From Enterobacter sp. ENT03 (GTDB lineage: Bacteria > Pseudomonadota > Gammaproteobacteria > Enterobacterales > Enterobacteriaceae), in the NCBI RefSeq assembly GCF_019218745.1, contig NZ_JAHUXA010000001.1, positions 806,001-870,000 on the forward strand: 64,000 nt of DNA, given 5' to 3'. The notes below the pieces were generated by a model. The model was not told where the DNA came from. It was given only the letters and a program-made list of their open reading frames with translations, and did no database searches. Positions within the stretch are counted from its first letter, which is position 1, and each line of letters begins with the position of its first letter. Of the stretch, positions 61,109 through 64,000 are shown one piece after another. Position numbers and translations under genes: made by a program.

Positions 61109-61183
61109 TGGGGTATCGCCAAGCGGTAAGGCACCGGTTTTTGATACCGGCATTCCCTGGTTCGAATCCAGGTACCCCAGCCA
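61109..61183 (+). tRNA. glnU: tRNA-Gln (UUG), copy 1
   Basis: A 75-base cloverleaf TGGGGTATCGCCAAGC...TACCCCAGCCA with anticodon TTG. It is identical to the next tRNA-Gln copy. Confidence 0.96.
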
Positions 61184-61220
61184 CTTTTCTTCGACTCTTG
61201 TGTGTAAACACGTCAGTCGT

Positions 61221-61295
61221 TGGGGTATCGCCAAGCGGTAAGGCACCGGTTTTTGATACCGGCATTCCCTGGTTCGAATCCAGGTACCCCAGCCA
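61221..61295 (+). tRNA. glnW: tRNA-Gln (UUG), copy 2
   Basis: A 75-base second copy with anticodon TTG, sequence identical to copy 1, separated by 37 bases of unrelated spacer. Confidence 0.96.
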
Positions 61296-61324
61296 GTCGA
61301 TGGCTGGTAAAGCAGTAAAAATTT

Positions 61325-61401
61325 GGCTACTTAGCTCAGCTGGTTAGAGCACAGCACTCATAATGCTGGGGTCACAGGTTCGATTCCCGTAGTAGCCACC
61401 A
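61325..61401 (+). tRNA. metU: tRNA-Met (CAU), elongator, second copy
   Basis: A 77-base tRNA like metT with compensatory changes in the acceptor stem (GGCTACT/AGTAGCC) and in the anticodon stem (AGCAC/GCT), anticodon CAT. Paired changes show that both copies are folded and functional. Confidence 0.96.
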
Positions 61402-61447
61402 CATTCTGGAAAGTATTGTGTTACGATACTTTTAGTAAAAAAATTGT

Positions 61448-61522
61448 TGGGGTATCGCCAAGTGGTAAGGCTCTGGTTTCTGATACCAGCATTCCGAGGT
61501 TCGAATCCTCGTACCCCAGCCA
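61448..61522 (+). tRNA. glnV: tRNA-Gln (CUG), copy 1
   Basis: A 75-base cloverleaf with anticodon CTG in GGTTTCTGATACC. It differs from the UUG isoacceptors in the anticodon stem and T stem. Confidence 0.96.
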
Positions 61523-61542
61523 TTTTCAAAGCACGACCCTGT

Positions 61543-61617
61543 TGGGGTATCGCCAAGCGGTAAGGCTCTGGTTTCTGATACCAGCATTCCGAGGTTCGAA
61601 TCCTCGTACCCCAGCCA
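61543..61617 (+). tRNA. glnX: tRNA-Gln (CUG), copy 2
   Basis: A 75-base tRNA, nearly identical to the previous copy (one D-arm base differs, AGCGG for AGTGG), anticodon CTG. Last gene of the operon. Confidence 0.96.
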
Positions 61618-61630
61618 TAAAAAATAAAAA

Positions 61631-61655
61631 AGCTCGCTTCGGCGGGCTTTTTTGT
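61631..61655 (+). terminator. Terminator of the tRNA operon
   Basis: AGCTCGC pairs with GCGGGCT (one G-T pair) around a stable TTCG tetraloop and is followed by TTTTTTG, 13 bases after the last tRNA. Confidence 0.88.
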
Positions 61656-61715
61656 TTTTGTCTTTTCATACGCATCCTGCACATTCCCGGCAACGTCCTG
61701 TCACCGGGCAGAAAT

Positions 61716-62897
61716 TTATAACCCTAACGCGTACTTCAGCGCCTTTGTCTTCAGCACGCCTGCACGCTGCGCCGCCATCAGGCCAAGGTTACGCACCACC
61801 CGCAGCGGCCCGAGATTATTGCTGAATCCGGCATAAAACAGATCCATGCCGCTTTGCATAATGAAATTATCCGCCATGCGCCGCCGCTGGTAGCGTTTGA
61901 GAATAGCGTGACTGGCCCAGGGTTCACCGACACTGCGCGCGCCCACCAGCACGTCCAGCAGCGCGTCTACATCGCGATAGCCAAGGTTGACGCCTTGCCC
62001 CGCCAGCGGGTGAATGGTGTGTGCCGCATCGCCCACCAGTGCAAGACCGGGCTGCACATAGTCCAGCGCATGACGGCGGGTGAGCGGGAAGGCGCCCGCC
62101 TGCACCGGCGTCACTTTACCCAGTCGCGCCGGGAAGGTTTTTTCAATTTCCCGCTGTAATTGCATCATATTGAGCGATTTCAGCTGGCGAATGCGTGCCG
62201 GACGGTCATACCAGACCAGCGAGGCCCAGTTATCGAACAGCGGCAAAAACGCATGCGGTCCGTCAGGGGTAAACTGCTGCCAGGTGGCATCGCCCGGTTC
62301 GTTTTCACACTGCACGGTGATCAACATGCAGGATTGATGGTACTGCCAGGCGTGAATGCCGATCCCCGCCCACTGGCGCACCTGGGAATGCGCCCCGTCG
62401 GCGCCAATCACCAGCGTGGCGCGCAGGGTTTCGCCGTCGACAAACTCCAGTTCATGATGATCGCCTTCACGGTGCATTGCACGCAGGCAGGCAGGCGCGC
62501 GCAGCGTGATATTTGGATGCTGTTCCAGCGCCTCCCACAGTGCGCGTTGCAGCACGTTGTTTTCCACCATGTAACCCAGCAGCGGCAGCTTCAGTTCAGC
62601 CGCGTCGAACAGCACGTGAGCGCTCTCCCACTCCCAGGTTTCAAGCTGTCGGTACGGGTGAGAACGCATCCCCTGCACCGTATCCCACACGCCAAGACTG
62701 CGCAGCAGGGACACTGAGGCGGCGCTGATCGCCGAAATGCGCACATCCGGCGCGGCTGCCTTATCAAACAGCGGCGGCGTCGTCTGCTCTATCACCGTTA
62801 CCTGAAAACCGTGCTGCGCCAGCCCCAGCGCCAGCGCGCTGCCGACCATCCCGCCGCCGACCACGGCCACTTCCGTTGGTTGATTCATCATGGTCAT
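61716..62897 (-). CDS. ubiF: 3-demethoxyubiquinol 3-hydroxylase UbiF
   Basis: FAD monooxygenase of ubiquinone biosynthesis, 393 aa (E. coli 391), hydroxylating C-6 of the demethoxyquinol. The FAD motif [21 protein letters not shown] lies at about 10-30. The second is [21 protein letters not shown] near 283. The start chosen has AAGGA 5 bases upstream and reads MTMMNQPTE; a start two or three codons later would match the E. coli N-terminus MTNQPTE better. It is divergent from miaB and convergent with the tRNA operon. Confidence 0.96.
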   Translation of the reverse strand: MTMMNQPTEVAVVGGGMVGSALALGLAQHGFQVTVIEQTTPPLFDKAAAPDVRISAISAASVSLLRSLGVWDTVQGMRSHPYRQLETWEWESAHVLFDAAELKLPLLGYMVENNVLQRALWEALEQHPNITLRAPACLRAMHREGDHHELEFVDGETLRATLVIGADGAHSQVRQWAGIGIHAWQYHQSCMLITVQCENEPGDATWQQFTPDGPHAFLPLFDNWASLVWYDRPARIRQLKSLNMMQLQREIEKTFPARLGKVTPVQAGAFPLTRRHALDYVQPGLALVGDAAHTIHPLAGQGVNLGYRDVDALLDVLVGARSVGEPWASHAILKRYQRRRMADNFIMQSGMDLFYAGFSNNLGPLRVVRNLGLMAAQRAGVLKTKALKYALGL

Positions 62898-63037
62898 TTT
62901 TCCTTATTTTTAATTCCCTTAAGTTTACCGGATTTTTCATTTTCGTGGGGTGGGACATGAACTATGGTCAGCGCCGGATCAAAGCATTACAATACGCGGC
63001 CTGCATTCCTGGCGATAAACCGAGCAAGAGCAAGTCG

Positions 63038-64000
63038 ATGACAAAAAAACTCCATATTAAAACCTGGGGCTGTCAGATGAACGAATACGATTCATCAAAG
63101 ATGGCCGATCTGCTGGATGCCACTCATGGGTATCAGCTTACCGAGGTGGCGGAAGAAGCCGATGTGCTGCTGCTTAACACCTGTTCGATTCGCGAAAAAG
63201 CGCAGGAAAAAGTCTTCCATCAGTTAGGTCGCTGGAAATTATTAAAAGAAAAAAATCCCGATCTGATTATTGGCGTCGGCGGCTGTGTGGCCTCGCAGGA
63301 AGGCGATCTTATTCGTCAACGCGCCCACTATGTCGACATTGTTTTCGGGCCGCAGACCCTGCACCGCCTGCCGGAGATGATCAATTCCGTGCGCGGTAAT
63401 CGCAGCCCGGTAGTGGACATCAGCTTCCCGGAAATCGAAAAATTCGACCGTCTGCCGGAACCCCGCGCCGATGGCCCGACCGCCTTTGTCTCTATCATGG
63501 AAGGCTGCAATAAATACTGCACCTACTGCGTGGTGCCTTACACCCGCGGCGAAGAAGTCAGCCGTCCGTGCGACGATATTCTGTTTGAAATTGCCCAGCT
63601 GGCCGCTCAGGGCGTGCGTGAAGTCAACCTGCTGGGGCAGAACGTCAACGCCTGGCGGGGGGAAAACTACGACGGCACCACCGGCTCCTTTGCCGAACTG
63701 CTGCGCCTGGTGGCGGCTATCGACGGTATCGACCGCGTGCGCTTTACCACCAGCCATCCGATCGAATTTACCGATGACATTATTGAAGTCTATCGCGATA
63801 CCCCAGAACTGGTGAGCTTCCTGCATCTGCCGGTGCAGAGCGGTTCAGACCGCGTGCTGAATCTGATGGGCCGCACTCACACAACGCTGGAATACAAGGC
63901 GATTATTCGTAAGCTGCGCGCGGCGCGTCCTGACATTCAGATAAGCTCTGACTTTATCGTCGGCTTCCCGGGCGAAACCACCCAGGATTTCGAGCAGACC
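63038..64000 (+). CDS. miaB: tRNA-2-methylthio-N6-isopentenyladenosine synthase MiaB (partial, 3' end outside window)
   Basis: Radical-SAM methylthiotransferase that converts i6A37 to ms2i6A37 in tRNAs. The 321 codons present start [20 protein letters not shown]. The N-terminal cluster cysteines lie in [20 protein letters not shown] and [10 protein letters not shown]. The radical-SAM motif is [18 protein letters not shown] (about 154-171). The frame is open at base 64000 within [16 protein letters not shown], so about 150 C-terminal residues including the TRAM domain lie outside. It is a border truncation. Confidence 0.97.
   Translation, partial: MTKKLHIKTWGCQMNEYDSSKMADLLDATHGYQLTEVAEEADVLLLNTCSIREKAQEKVFHQLGRWKLLKEKNPDLIIGVGGCVASQEGDLIRQRAHYVDIVFGPQTLHRLPEMINSVRGNRSPVVDISFPEIEKFDRLPEPRADGPTAFVSIMEGCNKYCTYCVVPYTRGEEVSRPCDDILFEIAQLAAQGVREVNLLGQNVNAWRGENYDGTTGSFAELLRLVAAIDGIDRVRFTTSHPIEFTDDIIEVYRDTPELVSFLHLPVQSGSDRVLNLMGRTHTTLEYKAIIRKLRAARPDIQISSDFIVGFPGETTQDFEQT

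Noticed and set aside
60908-61722. Short frames on both strands across the tRNA cluster
   Set aside because: They arise from the repeated tRNA sequences and are not genes.
1-64000. CRISPR arrays, insertion sequences, integrases or phage genes
   Set aside because: None seen. The only tandem repeats are the REP-associated units at 4957-5163 and the tRNA copies, and no transposase or integrase frame borders the island.

Overview
The window is a chromosomal segment from an enterobacterium (family Enterobacteriaceae). Both flanks are near-identical in content and order to the E. coli backbone: pgm-seqA-ybfF-ybfE-fldA-uof-fur on the left, and chiP-glnS-nagE/nagBACD-asnB-(metT leuW glnU glnW metU glnV glnX tRNAs)-ubiF-miaB on the right. 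The genus cannot be fixed from the sequence alone. pgm is cut by the left border and miaB by the right border.

Between fur and chiP, where E. coli carries chiQ, lies an island of about 42 kb (roughly 6.2-48.8 kb). It encodes a lateral-type (Flag-2-like) flagellum: an apparently complete second flagellar system with its own export apparatus, switch, rod, hook, filament, motor, sigma-28 (LafS), anti-sigma factor (FlgM) and sigma-54 activator (LafK). Recognisable FliO, chemotaxis genes and FlhDC are absent. The left junction contains REP elements and two diverged tandem copies of the 3' end of an acuI-like gene.

Island layout from left to right: a ToxR/CadC-like membrane regulator (LafZ) with a small secreted partner; lafW and flgL-K-J-I-H-G-F-E-D-C-B on the reverse strand behind a near-perfect sigma-54 promoter; flgA; a hairpin-rich GC-rich gap of 0.8 kb; flgM-flgN followed by a FliB-like gene and a three-domain glycosyltransferase; then, convergent, a GT80-GT9 fusion, a pyruvyltransferase-like gene and a TagD-like cytidylyltransferase that continue the fliE-F-G-H-I-J operon behind lafK; fliM-N-P-Q-R-flhB-flhA on the forward strand; a small membrane protein; and a reverse-strand block fliD-S-T-K-L-A-motA-motB plus an NlpC/P60 peptidase. 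The block has a second sigma-54 promoter, and the flagellin lafA stands alone with its own terminator.

The most unusual content is the variable centre. A TagD-like glycerol-3-phosphate cytidylyltransferase sits at one end, and a protein with a C-terminal TagF/TagB-like glycerophosphotransferase domain sits at the other. Between them are a GT80 (sialyltransferase-like)-GT9 fusion and a polysaccharide pyruvyltransferase-like protein. Together they look like a teichoic-acid-style, CDP-glycerol-based glycan pathway wired into flagellar operons, most plausibly for modifying the lateral flagellin. Next to it, the FliB-like protein has lost the cysteine cluster of the family, and the flagellin has no lysine in its central segment. 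FlgJ lacks a peptidoglycan hydrolase domain, while an NlpC/P60 peptidase follows motB.
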